Origin: Spisula solida
Lineage: Eukaryota; Mollusca; Bivalvia; Venerida; Mactridae
Direction: 5' to 3'
Length of the DNA stretch: 64,000 nt
Assembly: GCA_947247005.1 (NCBI GenBank)
Contig: OX365955.1
Span: forward strand, 15,357,322 to 15,421,321
A program made the translations under genes and the position numbers. Positions 10,646-22,012 of the stretch are shown here, piece after piece (positions within the stretch are counted from its first letter, which is position 1; every line of letters starts with the position of its first letter). The notes under the pieces are model-generated. The model made no database searches and had not been told where the DNA came from. It saw only the letters and a program-made list of their open reading frames with translations.

Positions 10646-11754
10646 CTTATCATAGTAAAAAATGTATTATATCCTGATGTTACTTTTTCAGAAGTTGGTT
10701 ATCAACAGATCTAGTTCAAGATGTATTTTGGGTGAATGTATGGATTGGTTACCAGTGTGTTATGAGTCCAACAACTGTGAAAGAAACATTTGATAGAAGG
10801 CCGAAGTTATACCATGCCTCGAAATATAAATCTTGGGCTCTTGAACAAAGCTCCAGTCCACCGAAACATTACACTTCAGGTAAAGTTAAAGTACGCAATC
10901 ACCACTTTTTAGCTCACCTTGTATGGGCCCTCAAATTCACCGTTGAGTTTTGATGATCACTCTTTGTCACAAGATGATCATTGTGACTAAGCTTCATTAA
11001 GATTAAGGAGGCATAAAAGTTAAGTTTGCCAAGTTCATTAGGCCAAATTATATCGATAATGTGGTTCTAGTAAACCGACTGACCCAAATTTCGTGCCCAT
11101 ACAATAAACAATTCATTGGTATTTTGTAAAGTCGGTGCAGATCGGTGATTTTCCAGTGTATAAAACCATAAAATGTATTTCCTACCATGTTTAAGCATGT
11201 TTGAGTTCATGGTAGCAAGTATATATATAGCAGATATGTCAAAAGTTCTTGCTGTTCTTAATACTGTTGAAAAACAAGCTACGACCTTGCCGCAATGCCA
11301 GGTTTTCTGAGCATTGTCCACCTAATGAGGCAGCCAAATTGGGTACGTCTCCATGCAAGCTTGCTATACCCAAAGTTTGATGAATAGGGATCAATCTGAA
11401 CTCAACTAATTGAGTAAAAAACCCTTTTTCTATTTTTAGACCTTGACCCCACTGACCCAAAATACAATTATTGAAAACCCTGGTTAATAAATTATTATGC
11501 AATCTTTTAGAAAGTATTAATGCTTGTTTTTTCTTCAACAGAATGTGCATTTTCTTCTTCTGACAAACACTACATGTCTACTACAGTCAACTGATGGATG
11601 ACAGACCAATTGAGTGTGAATATATGAAGAAAATACCACCTGTGTTTGGAAAATTAAGGAGCACTGCCTACAGAGCACTGCCTACGAGTGCCGAACGCTC
11701 GACTTTCTCGTACTTGATAGTACCCTTGCTCATCTGTGAGTGAAAATTCTAAAA
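10646..11754. other. No gene recognised
   Basis: Intron- or intergenic-like sequence. Frames at 11067-11321 and 11239-11550 (minus) overlap one another in different phases and carry no motif; TTTTTCTATTTTTAG near 11440 could pass as a splice acceptor, but no exon follows that I can defend. Confidence 0.4.
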
Positions 11755-12012
11755 GTGACGAGGGCAGATAACTCATACATATAGGTCACAGTTACCAGCC
11801 TTGTCAGTATGGACCTTGTGATGATGCGTAACTACGTTTGAGTTTCAAGTGGGTACCATTGATAGTCTATGTACTAAGTCTAAACAAGGACAGATAACTC
11901 CATAAATATAGGTCACAGAGTTACCAGCCTTGTCAGTATGGGCTCCCCTTGTGGTGATGAATAACTATGTTGAGTTTCAAGTGGATACCTTTGATAGCCT
12001 TTGAGAAAATGA
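11755..12012 (+). repeat. Tandem duplication, 2 x ~126 bp
   Basis: Two adjacent copies begin with GGGCAGATAACTCATACATA (~11763) and GGACAGATAACTCCATAAAT (~11888). They share TATAGGTCACAG, TTACCAGCCTTGTCAGTATG, GTGATGATGCGTAACTA/GTGATGAATAACTA and GAGTTTCAAGTGG. The copies are about 85% alike. Non-coding. Confidence 0.75.
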
Positions 12013-13040
12013 CTCTTACAATAAACTTAACCAGTTAATGCAGACGATCCCGTCACGACAATAGCTTTACTTTTTTTCTTCGAAAAGTCAAGCTAAATAC
12101 TATGAAAAATGTTTGTTTGGAATACGAGACAGTCTATCCTATTGGGCAGTGGTAACGCATTTAGTGTTGGGTCTAGGGGTTTGCTCTGTGATCGTGTCAA
12201 TCTATAGATAAAGTGGTGTCAGTGTTTTTTTCGTTTTTGAAATGAAGAAACTGGCTTCTCATTCATATAATTATGGGAATGGATACCATCCCGGATTAGA
12301 CGAGTGTTATGATGACATTGCTAAATAAGTTATAAAACTTGTTTGACTGTGTATCGCAAATAAAAAATAAACCATTGATCAATTTCTTGTATTTTTCACT
12401 TTTGTATTAGATGGTAGATTCTGATGATGAATGTAAAGCGCAAGACATATACACAAAAAATATTTGTTTCCAGTATTCTTCCCTGGCCTACAAATTTTCT
12501 GCAGTCCTAAATGTTTCAATCCCCAACTATTTCTTTAATTTCTAAGAGTATTTGCTCTTTCTTTATGTGAAAGAAAATTGAACCATATTTACTGAACTAC
12601 ATTTCCTAGCTGCTAGGGTGTGTTACCGGAAACAAACCATTTTTTGTTAGACTTACAGGAGACCACATCAGACAAACATACAAGGCTAAAGAATATGTGT
12701 GATTTAGGAAGCCAAATTATACTAGATTTTTCACACAGACATGATTTTATTAACATAGCAAGAACTAACATTTTTGCTAAAGATGATTCTTTCAAATGAA
12801 TTAGTTACTTGAAATCAGAAATTCTGTGAAACTTCATGAATTGAATGAAACTAAAATCAATGGCAACTAGAATTGCCACATGAAGACAAATATTTTAATC
12901 ATGTTACTTGAACCACACATGCTCTTTATTTGGCCAAGATACATTGATGATTTATTACGGTTTGCTGCCGTTTCTCAACAATTTGGCAGTTATATACAGT
13001 GACCCATTACCTACCACCTAACCAGGTTCTTTGGACTGTA
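12013..13040. other. No gene recognised; possible SINE relic
   Basis: GCAGTGGTAACGCATTTAGT near 12146 resembles a Pol III A box, but the matching B box is missing, so it is at best a relic. The rest is AT-rich without a defensible frame. Confidence 0.35.
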
Positions 13041-13372
13041 CGAGGGATGATCAATAAATTCGAGAACTTTACATCTAACAATTTTGTTTTGACAGCAAAG
13101 CATCATTCAGTCTAAGATATCGCCAACCAAATGCACTTATAACATCTTTTTATTTATGCAAGGGGCGTGTGACATTGGTCATCATGTGACGTCATTCCAA
13201 GCGCCACCATTAGAGCAGCAAGTACCCGCGCGCTTCACCTTGGTCACAATATAATTAAATAATTAAAAGGCTAGATAATTGACAGATCTACATTTCCTGG
13301 TAATTTAATTGTTCTAGAATCAATATTTAAAAGGTTAGAAGGGAAGTTCTCGAATATATTGATCACCCCTCA
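13041..13372. mobile_element. Mariner-type MITE, 332 bp
   Basis: Left end CGAGGGATGATCAATAAATT and right end (read from the minus strand) TGAGGGGTGATCAATATATT, continuing through CGAGAACTT, form ~29-bp TIRs with about 26 matches. TA flanks both sides (13039-13040 and 13373-13374). Termini of the form CGAGGGTTG.TCA are typical of mariner-like elements. The interior carries no transposase. Confidence 0.85.
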
Positions 13373-13949
13373 TATTCAACAAGTACATATTTATCCATCC
13401 ACAAGATACGAGCAACTTCTCCACATGTGGAGGAAAATCAACATCATTGAAGAGAATTACTTGCCACAAGCGGGAATCAAACCTGAATGGCCATGTTACA
13501 AATCTTTCACACCAAGCACTAGATCACAGACACGACTACACATTTTATCATGCAACTTCCAAGATAACTGCCTGATAACACATGACCTGAGAACACTATT
13601 TCTGTTCTTAATCTAAGGGGACAACTGCTTTATTCTTTAGGGTTTAGTAAAAAAAATACAAGAATTTCATTCATACAGATTATCACCACTTTATTGAGAC
13701 AGTTTTTGCACATCTGGGTTCCAGGTACCCAACCCTAATTTCTACAAGTAATCAACATTGCAATCAGATCAACACAAAATCTTCATTAAGTGTACACTGA
13801 TCTTGAACAGCCAAGGTGGCCCTTTGCATTGGATGGCTGCTAAAGACAGGTTAGACTATTCCATTAATAGAGAACAAAGTCTAGACTTTGAAAAGGTTAC
13901 TGTTCTCAACACTTACAAAGGATAACAAGACTGCGTTCAATAAACGCTT

Positions 13950-14372
13950 ATGCCCCCATGGAAGCCTTGCCCATAAAAAGCTAAGTCAATTAGGGGCCAT
14001 AGTTCTATAATAATGTTGGATAGTGTTACATGGCTTTGATAATGTAAGGGGCTTATGATGGTAAACAAGTATGCCAAGTTTTAAGGCAACGCCATGATGA
14101 ACATGATGTTATACGAAACTGTCAATTTGGTTTAACCAAGAATTAGACACTTAAGTCTAAGTCCAAATTAGGTCAAGGTGAAGGTCGAAATGGTGTCAAA
14201 TGAAACAGGTGTGTGGAGAGTGTTCATATACAACATCCATGCAAGTATGGAAGCTTTGTAGCAAGCCATAATAATGCTACAAGAAACTGTCAATTTGGGT
14301 TAACCCGGACGAACTGACGGACGGACAGGTGAATCACTACATGCCTCCCCATCTATCGATAGGGGGGCATAA
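13950..14372 (+). repeat. Bivalve-type repeat ending in GACGGACGGACAGG and GGGGGGCATAAAA
   Basis: TATGCCCCCATGGAAGCC, AAGTATGCCAAGTTTTAAGG, ACTGTCAATTTGG (twice), GACGGACGGACAGGTGAATC and a terminal hairpin TGCCTCCCCATCTATCGAT / AGGGGGGCATAAAAA. This order is a widespread non-coding repeat in bivalve genomes as I know them. The terminal hairpin (~14343-14373) is clear. Confidence 0.6.
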
Positions 14373-14939
14373 AAATGCTACATTTGGTATGATGAGTATA
14401 GCACAGAGAATTTGACCTGATCCTGACCTTAATGCATGAATATATTACGAGGTACTTGCTTTGAATTTATAAATTTCTGCGAACAAATTGTGCAATATCG
14501 GTCCTTTAGATTAAGATTTGTGTTGGTATTACACCTCGCGCGTCTTCGTGATACTTCCACCTTATGAAAACATACAACTGGGGTTATAAATATAGACAAT
14601 AAATTAGCTGTGAAATTATGCCAATAGCAGGTTGAGTTGTGTCAAATTCTCTGCCTATAGTGTAGATTGAATACTGAATTAACCCTACATGTATATTCAA
14701 ACAAGTAAGGAACATCTAATATACACATACATAACTTCCATTGGAGAAAATACCATATCATGAAGTTGTGAAACCCATTTGTAGAATAGTTGTTGCATAG
14801 GATACATTAATACAATGTTACTTATAACAAGAAATAACACTGAATGTGATGAATACCCCAGATACTGCAAGCATTAGAAGTATGCTGATGTGCAAAACTT
14901 AGCATAGGTTTGGTACTGATGAATCCTTCAAAACTTTTA

Positions 14940-15080
14940 AGTAGAAAAACCAGACATAGTTCTTATAAGTCATACATAGTTTCATTGAAATCCAATCAAT
15001 GGTTACTGAGAATTAGCGCTGACAAATATACATAGCCCAACAAACCGACCAACCTCAGGCAATACTCAATATTGGAACAC
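14940..15080 (+). repeat. TTTCATTGAAATCCAA repeat
   Basis: CATACATAGTTTCATTGAAA, TCCAATCAATGGTTACTGAG and GACCAACCTCAGGCAATACT match the repeat also seen at 15735, 16870, 17450 and 17700, always on this strand. Confidence 0.55.
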
Positions 15081-15734
15081 ATTATGCAGCTTATCAGGAA
15101 ATAATTTTCAAACAGTCCTGACATTCTACTTAAATTGATATTTACAGACAAAACCCATTGTGGCCTAACTCTTTGTTCATAGCCCATGGACAATATCTCT
15201 GCTGCTATTGTTCACATTTATAACAGTATTAAACCATGTAATGCACAAATGTACAATACATTTCAAACCAACAGTCGTTTACACTTTATGACTCTAGATA
15301 AAAATATTTTAGAGAGCCATAACTCCACTGTTAGCAATAGAATCTGCACATTCAACATCCTTTATTTTGTTATTACATTGTAGAATTGTTTTTCAAAACT
15401 TCAGCTCCAAACACACTTCTCACAGCAGACTTCAAATATGAACATATGCATAGAAGACATACATTAATCACAGTGTATAAACGAGTCAACTTCCGGTTAT
15501 CGCAATAAGGAGTACACGTTGAATTGAAGTCTTGCAATAAGTTGTACAGTGAAAGGAAATCACAGATGTTTCAATCACAATAAGTCCTACAGGTTGAATT
15601 GTATAGTATCCCAAAAAGTTGTACTGTGATTTGGTTTATAGACGGAGTAAATGCCTGTATTTGCATATAATCTTTTGCACCTGAAACAAAAAATATGCAA
15701 TTATAACAAATGTCCAACAATGCTTGGTACAAAG

Positions 15735-15845
15735 CATTCATGTGAAGTTTCATTGAAATCGAGCTAGTGGTTAAGAAAAAAAGACGCAGACAAACTTTGT
15801 GACAGTAAAAATCAATATGTCTCCCCAGGAGACAAAATTAATGAG
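15735..15845 (+). repeat. TTTCATTGAAATC repeat
   Basis: TCATGTGAAGTTTCATTGAA and TGGTTAAGAAAAAAAGACGC then CAAACTTTGTGACAG and GTCTCCCCAGGAGACAAAAT. Best partner is 16870-16985, which has the same ending with CCAGAGAGACAAAATC and CTGTCCCCCAGACA. Confidence 0.55.
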
Positions 15846-16869
15846 ATCAAAAACATATATCATAACATACATGCAAATAAATAAAGATTGAATATTTAAC
15901 ACAGAAATTATCAATACATTTATTAGTATCTGCCTGTTATGTATGTAGTCCATAGTGTACTAAATGAATGGGTTAAGGGCTTAGGTTCAAATCCAAAATC
16001 ATTTCTCAGGACATAGTGTCAGTTGTTTCTTGAGGATAATTTAAGTACTGTGTCATAATAAATAAGCGCAAGCAGTGTCAATAATACTCTTTTATGAAAA
16101 TGCATGAAGCCAAAAAGCTTAAAGTTGTCAGATAACTGTCTTTGTCACAACATGTTCTTAGTTAACACTGATTATAAAACAGAATAGATACCTGGTTTAG
16201 AGCACACACTTGAGATGGTTGTTGAAGCTTTCTTGTCTGATGTAGTTTCCTAATTACAATGTATTCACACCAAATGATGTTTAATCCATGTGGCGTCTTA
16301 ATGGTTCTACCAGATAAGCTGTAAATTATGAAGATATTTTAAACAATAATTTCAATTACTTAATTTACATTAAGCATAGTAACTTTGAAAGTACTGTTGC
16401 TATCTACAACACCACTTCTTGTGAATGTTAAACATGTTAAAAGTCACACTATCACTTTTTATGTTTTGTTTTGTCTCAAATATTGTAAGAATGGAAGATT
16501 CTTCTTATCACATAACCTTTCACATAGAGAAGGCTCATTACATGTGTCTTTCAAAATGATAATGTTGTGATACTAGGTATGTTTCAACCAAAATTTAGCG
16601 GTACAATGAGCTAAAAGTCTTGACGAAGTTGGAATTGGCTAACCTTCTGAGAGCAATTTCCGGCACATCTTTATGGCACAGCTAGGCTGCAGCAGGTTAT
16701 GTGATAAATCAACTATGATACGAAAAGCTTATTCCACAGATTATATTTATTATTATAAACACACAATTTAAATTGTTACTGTAATATTTGTTGACCCAAA
16801 AAGTAAATTTAGAAGGGTTTTTTACCCCCAAAATACAACATATAATTCCTGACAATATGAACAACTAGG

Positions 16870-16985
16870 TAGGTACTTCATGTGAAGTTGCATTGAAATA
16901 CAACCAATGGTTAAGGAGAAATAGTGTGGACACAATTTGTGACACCCATCCAGAGAGACAAAATCAATTTGCCTGTCCCCCAGAC
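16870..16985 (+). repeat. TTGCATTGAAATACAA repeat
   Basis: TCATGTGAAGTTGCATTGAA, ACCAATGGTTAAGGAGAAAT and ACAATTTGTGACACCC correspond to 15735-15845 and, less closely, to 14940 and 17450. Confidence 0.55.
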
Positions 16986-17439
16986 ACAATAATATTATAC
17001 CGATATGTGGGAGACATACTTATTTGAAAAACAAATATGATTACTTACTGATAAAATATTTAATATGTGGAATACCACTGTCATTGTACATCTAAAGTCT
17101 GTTTGACTATCTGTAGCTCTTAGTGTATATGAAGTAGGCCTCAACTAAAATTTACTGTCTCCTTTCTATGACATAATGAATATGATATCATTGTCATAGA
17201 ACCCTGTTGGTTACTGACATGATTCATAATTGATGCCAACAAAGCCTGAAAGTGAAATGCTATGTATTAATTAGTATACATGTACAAACAATATACATGA
17301 GAATAGACACATAGAAATAAATGTAATCTCTAACTGTATTATATGAGGCACACAATCATGTTCTGAGTAAATTTATGTTTTGATACTTAGTACTGTGTAC
17401 TACTATGCATGCAGTTATCATTATTTGACTATCCACTGA

Positions 17440-17890
17440 ATCTGGATCAGTCATGCACAGTTTCATTGAAATCCAACCCAACAAAATCAGTGTCAAAAAC
17501 AAAGGGCCATAACTCCCTTAAAATTGATATGACTTGGTGCTGATCAGTTACTGAATGTTTTGTTAAAATCCAAATAATGATGAAAAGAAATAGTGAGGAC
17601 AACATTTGTTAGGATAAAAAAACAAAGGGCAATAACTCCCTTAAAGAAATAATCAGACCAAGTGTGCCGACGATGTTCACAACTCGGCTTGGTACTGATC
17701 AGTCATGCAAAGTTTGTTGAAATCCAACAATTGGTTACTAAGAAATAGCCTGAACAAAATTTGCTGGACCAAACAACTGACCGACCTCAAGCTTGACTCC
17801 AATGTTGCCCCTGATATACTTTGTATCAGGGAGTATGGTGACAAACTCTATTCAATGACTGCATGGGACCAAGCCAATGTGAAAGGGTAA
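17440..17890 (+). repeat. Tandem AAGGGCCATAACTCC / TTTCATTGAAATCC modules
   Basis: Three successive modules: GATCAGTCATGCACAGTTTC (17447), GATCAGTTACTGAATG (17541) and GATCAGTCATGCAAAGTTTG (17696). AAAGGGCCATAACTCCCTTA and AAAGGGCAATAACTCCCTTA lie between them. The third module runs on into GACCGACCTCAAGC and a short hairpin ATATACTTTGTATCAGG. This arrangement is a strong pointer to a bivalve genome. The 61-codon frame at 17705-17890 is a by-product of the repeat. Confidence 0.65.
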
Positions 17891-18429
17891 ATTATCCATT
17901 TCAATACTGTCAGATGTCCCAATGCCAAACAACAAATGGAAAGCTCATGTAAGGTTAACAATAAAATGAAAGAAATGCAAAAACATTGCATATATACAAA
18001 TATAAAGTATACATGTATTAAGTATGAAAGTGCATATGAACTTACAATCCAGATTATTGGCACCATGTCACACATCATGATTGCAGAACTTACATTCAGA
18101 CATCCGCATTTAGATAAAATGGCCTGAAAATTGATAAAAAAATAACTAGACTAACCTACATGTAGTAGGGGTAAAATAAAATATGCTAATTAATCAAAAT
18201 ACAGATTTTGTTGAGATGATCATAGTGACCAAGTTTCATATAGATTATATCACGTATTTAACAAGACATTGTAAAATTTATTTTATAAGACACCATTTAA
18301 CAAAAATATGTTTCAATACCCTGTGACTTGACCAACTACAACTGTCTCCATTCGTCAGACTAAAATACCCCCACGTGGCAAAAATCATTGCAGCTTATTC
18401 TTATTTTATGCACATCTACATGTTGAGGT

Positions 18430-18575
18430 TGTGCATCAGTTAAAGTTTGAAGGAAATGCTGCAAAAACAGTAGGAGAAGTTGCGTCCACAAGCATGTGTC
18501 TACGGACAGACAAGCTGAACCCAGTATACCCCCTTACAACTCATTGACATTGTGCGGCGGGGGGGGGGGTATAAA
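18430..18575 (+). repeat. Repeat with CCCAGTATACCCCC tail and G10 run
   Basis: Ends with GACAGACAAGCTGAACCCAG, TATACCCCCTTACAACTC and GGCGGGGGGGGGGTATAAAA. This is the usual outline of another non-coding bivalve repeat; the tail forms a weak hairpin between TATACCCCC and GGGGGTATA. Confidence 0.5.
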
Positions 18576-19544
18576 ACACAATGGTAGGACACTTCTTACA
18601 TGGATAAGAACCAAGTAGACCAAAAGCAAAATTGAGTAAAATTTGTACCTTAGACTTAGTCTCCACTTTCACAAGTTCACAACATGTCAGCTAACTGTTC
18701 TCTGAACCAATCCTCTTCTCCAGTGCACTGGACCCCAAACATAAATCTGTGTATTACTGAAATTATGAAATACAATTATTAATATTTTTTGTTAGGAAAA
18801 CTATATTAATCAAATCAATTAAACTTAAAATGTGGAGACAATACTATATAGCTAATGTCAATGTAGTTTGTTTGCGACAAAGACCTAAATATATACAGAT
18901 TGGACACTTAATTGAAAACAGAGAGAAAAGGCAAAATAGCATGCAGCAGATTATGATATTTTGCATGATCACTTTTGTTTGTCAACCTTTTTTAATGACC
19001 AATATCACATTTTGAAGAGCTAAGCTTTTTCTACTGCATGATGTAACTTATTTTTTCTATCTCTGAGAGGCTTCAAAAAAATACTGTTTGACTGAGGCAG
19101 ATCAGGTATTTTCTGATAAGATTGGAATTTCCATTAAATTGGGAGTAGGTCTGGCTCTTTGATGTATATTATTTTATTCTTTGACTGATTTCAATAAATA
19201 AGGTTTCATTTTAAAGCAGAATAATAAATATATTCCATTAATTTAGTAGTTTTTTCCTATGTATATTAAAACAGGAGTTATAAGGTTTTAAGAACAAACG
19301 AGATTTCGCGAGATTTCAGAAAACTGCCGCAAGATATTTTGAGATCCAGTAGATTTTTCCAATATTTGTATATTTAGGTCTTTGTTTGCTGTCAACTGAG
19401 GTAGTCAAAAGTGCTATAGTGTGTCCGGGGTAATGTGATATTTACAAACGTGTATCAGTTTGGTCAACTGTCACAAAATTGGTTTTACAAATTACTAAAG
19501 AAAACTGATATGGTCAGTGTTGTACTAAAAATCACTGCTAAATC

Positions 19545-19728
19545 TGGTGTATAGCACTGATACATGCGAGACTACCTCTGTGTTTCCAACCACTTTAATT
19601 GTCACTAGTTGGGTGGGAAACACTGAAAAGCGTTTCAGAAATGACCAAGTGCCCTGGCTGCGATTCGAACCAGGAACCTCTTGATCAGTAGCCAAGAGTG
19701 TTATCCACTTGACCACCCTGCCATGTTA
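19545..19728 (-). repeat. tRNA-derived SINE
   Basis: On the minus strand the element begins TGGCAGGGTGGTCAAGTGG. The Pol III A box TGGTCAAGTGGATA lies at 19702-19715, and the B box GGTTCGAATCG at 19661-19671 within CCTGGTTCGAATCGCAGCC. A tRNA-unrelated body follows, with a GTTTCCCACCCAACTAGTGA segment, down to ~19550. The acceptor stem does not close, so it is not a tRNA gene. The 63-codon frame through it arises from the SINE itself. Confidence 0.75.
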
Positions 19729-20102
19729 TCATACGGGACTGGACCATCAGCAGACATTTGGAGACAGCAGCCTGTCTAGTTTACTTTTAGACCCTACATA
19801 CCAGAGAGATACAGCGGTACACCTGTGGATAGGACTAGTAGTCTAGATCGCATGATTGGCAAGTGTCTGCAGTTACTGGGACACCAACAACCTTTCCAAC
19901 ACATTAACCTACATCTAAATGCATTGCAGCATTCAATTGAAACCAAGCCCCAGCTATCTTCTTCTTCTTCCGTGTACTGAGCTGGGCACTTAATAGGCGT
20001 AATTAGCTCAACTTTATATGCATGGTGATGGTGTACAGAGTCAAAAATTTGAAATAGTCCAAAACTGATTTAAAACTATATACATGTACACAGCACTGAT
20101 GT

Positions 20103-20555
20103 CTACTCATGTAGTCGGGTCTTGAAGGCGTCTAACCTTGGCGCCGAGAACGTCGAAGCTGGGAGGAGTTTCCATTCTGGCACAGTCCTCACAAAGAATG
20201 TGCTGGCGAGGGTCTGGTCATGGACCCTTTTCTAGTAAAGGCGGTGTTGGCCACGTGTCTTGGCATCACTCTTGTGAAAGTATGTGTCTGCCGTGATGTC
20301 TACAAGCCCATTCTGTATTTTGTACACCATGCACAGCCTGCTTTGTCTACGGCGACTCTCAAGGGACTCCCATTTCAGGTCTTTTAGCATCCTGGGGTCG
20401 TTGTTGAGTAGTCGTTGTGGACAAATTGGGCTGCTCGGCGTTGTACTTGTTCAAGCCTCTTGATGTGGCTCGCTTGGGTAGGATCCCATACTTTGGCCGC
20501 ATTCTCAATGATTGGACGAACCATGGCTTTGTAGGAGGCTTCCTTGACTGCTGGT
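20103..20555 (-). pseudogene. CR1-like LINE reverse transcriptase, C-terminal remnant
   Basis: Read on the minus strand, the conceptual product starts near EASYKAMVRPIIENAAKVWD and continues with IKRLEQVQRRAAQFVHNDYS, then LKDLKWESLESRRRQSRLCM, YKIQNGLV, FFVRTVPEWKLLPAST and FSAPRLDAFKTRLHE to a stop at 20103-20105. This is the thumb/connection tail typical of CR1/L2-type non-LTR retrotransposon polymerases (R-P-I-E-YAA-VWDP, E-Q-RRAA, R-W--LP). The catalytic FADD part is absent. A frame change near 20395 and an in-frame TAG near 20230 make it a dead fragment. It is more GC-rich than its surroundings. Confidence 0.85.
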
Positions 20556-21034
20556 GTGCACTCCTATGGGGCGGGGGAAGCCCGAAGGGCGAGGACTTGT
20601 ACTTTAACCTTTTCAAACCATTGAAAATATGTTTGCCTCGTAATATATATTTATATACGTAATTTACTTATTACTTTATTTACTTACTATGTTGACTAAG
20701 GTGCGTGCATGGTGCACACAACTGTAATATCTCTTCCACGGAAATACGGGTACCACGGAAATATGAGACGAATACAATGGCAGAAAATAATCAATGAAAG
20801 AACATATTAGCAGTTTACAATACCTTCTGTCACTACATATAAGTACTGTTTGGCTGTGCTTCCTTGTCTTATAACGAAGAAAAAGATATATAATAGATAT
20901 CACCGAGTAATTTAATGATTTAATATATTTTGCATCAAGCGTGTTGAACGTTGAACAACATGGAGTATATTGCCAAAGGGTTCCGCATGAGAAGGGGGCG
21001 TGGTTTCATACCTAACCACAGCTAGTACGGCTTG
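20556..21034. other. No gene recognised
   Basis: A GGGCGGGGGAAGCCCGAAGGGC GC-rich junction (20569-20590) abuts the LINE remnant; beyond it lies AT-rich sequence without frames. Confidence 0.4.
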
Positions 21035-22012
21035 TTTGATTGGATTATCACGAACTAGCAAAATGAATAATTCATTTTTAATTGTCATGTTCGTCGAACT
21101 AGCAAAAATGAATATTTGTCATGTTCGTCAAAAATGCTTTTTCGTACAATATTCTTGATATATAAATGGGGTAACTAGCAGTACGTACTAAGAACGATGT
21201 CACTAATGTTGTGATTCTGTTTTAAAACGGATACATTTCACAGATTGCTCAAATTTGCGAAATCTGACAGTTCACTCTATCTTCATATGAGAATGGAATA
21301 GAACAGAATCATATACATAAAGACTGAACTGACGAACCTACGAACCTGCAGATTTGTATGGTTCGCTAGTTCATTTTTAAACTTGCTTTTTGTACAATAA
21401 TCTTGTGATATAAATGGGGAAACAACCAGCGTGTATTAAGAACGATGTCCGTAACGCTGTAATTCTGTTTTTAAACGGATAAATGTCAGTATGCAACAAT
21501 TTAAACGATTTGTGAGAATCATATATAACGTTACACACACAGTGTGAACTGACGAACGTGCGAAATGTGCAGTTCGACAGTTCGGAACTTAGACGCTAGT
21601 TAGGAAATGCTACGAATTAGTCAGTTCGCAAGTTGGATATACTTCTGCTAATAAATCATGTAGATCTGCACATATATATCCCCGATGTAAAGTTTATGAC
21701 TGTAGTAGCGAACTTGCACATTTTGAATAAGCAGGTTCGGAAGTTCGGAACACGGGCAATGTGGACGCATTCAATTGTTGAAGTTACGCACTTACGAAAT
21801 TGCGAACTAACCAAGCTCCAAACTGTCCAATTGACGATGTTACGAACTTGCAAAATTACAAACTACCGAACTATACAAGTGACGAAGTTACCAACTTGCG
21901 AACATGCCAAAATGCGAACTTACGAACTTGCGAACTTACGAACTGACAAAAAATGAACATTCATATAGATTAAAGAGCGAACTTGCAAAAGGTGAACTCC
22001 GGCTTTCCATAC
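21035..22012 (-). repeat. AAGTTCGC-rich element, copy 2 (inverted)
   Basis: Read on the minus strand it starts ATGGAAAGCCGGAGTTCACC, continues TTTTGCAAGTTCGCTC and TAATCTATATGAATGTTC, and ends AGTTCGTGATAATCCAATCA; all have counterparts at 7577-8545. The dense array of CGAACTTGCGAACTTACGAA-like motifs (21780-21960) gives a long repetitive frame on the plus strand (21633-21956), an artefact of the array. It contains an internal pair of similar segments (21160-21260 and 21400-21500, sharing GAACGATGTC and TTCTGTTTT). Confidence 0.75.

Larger units (their letters stand above)
13373..19544. other. Intron/intergenic-like stretch with old repeats
   Basis: No frame longer than about 85 codons and none with a recognisable domain. 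It is filled with diverged repeats described separately (13950-14372, 14940-15080, 15735-15845, 16870-16985, 17440-17890, 18430-18575). A host gene whose small exons lie here cannot be excluded from sequence alone, but I see no exon I would defend. Confidence 0.45.

Noticed and set aside
19650..19725. Possible tRNA gene (A and B boxes)
   Set aside because: No closing acceptor stem and a tRNA-unrelated body follows; it is a SINE.
20359..20616. 85-codon minus-strand frame
   Set aside because: Wrong phase of the CR1-like reverse transcriptase remnant.
21633..21956. 107-codon frame rich in repeats of Glu-Leu-(Ala/Thr)-(Asn/Lys)-Leu-(Arg/Gln)-Thr
   Set aside because: It is the translation of the AACTTGCGAAC motif array; the other copy of the element (7577-8545) has no matching frame.
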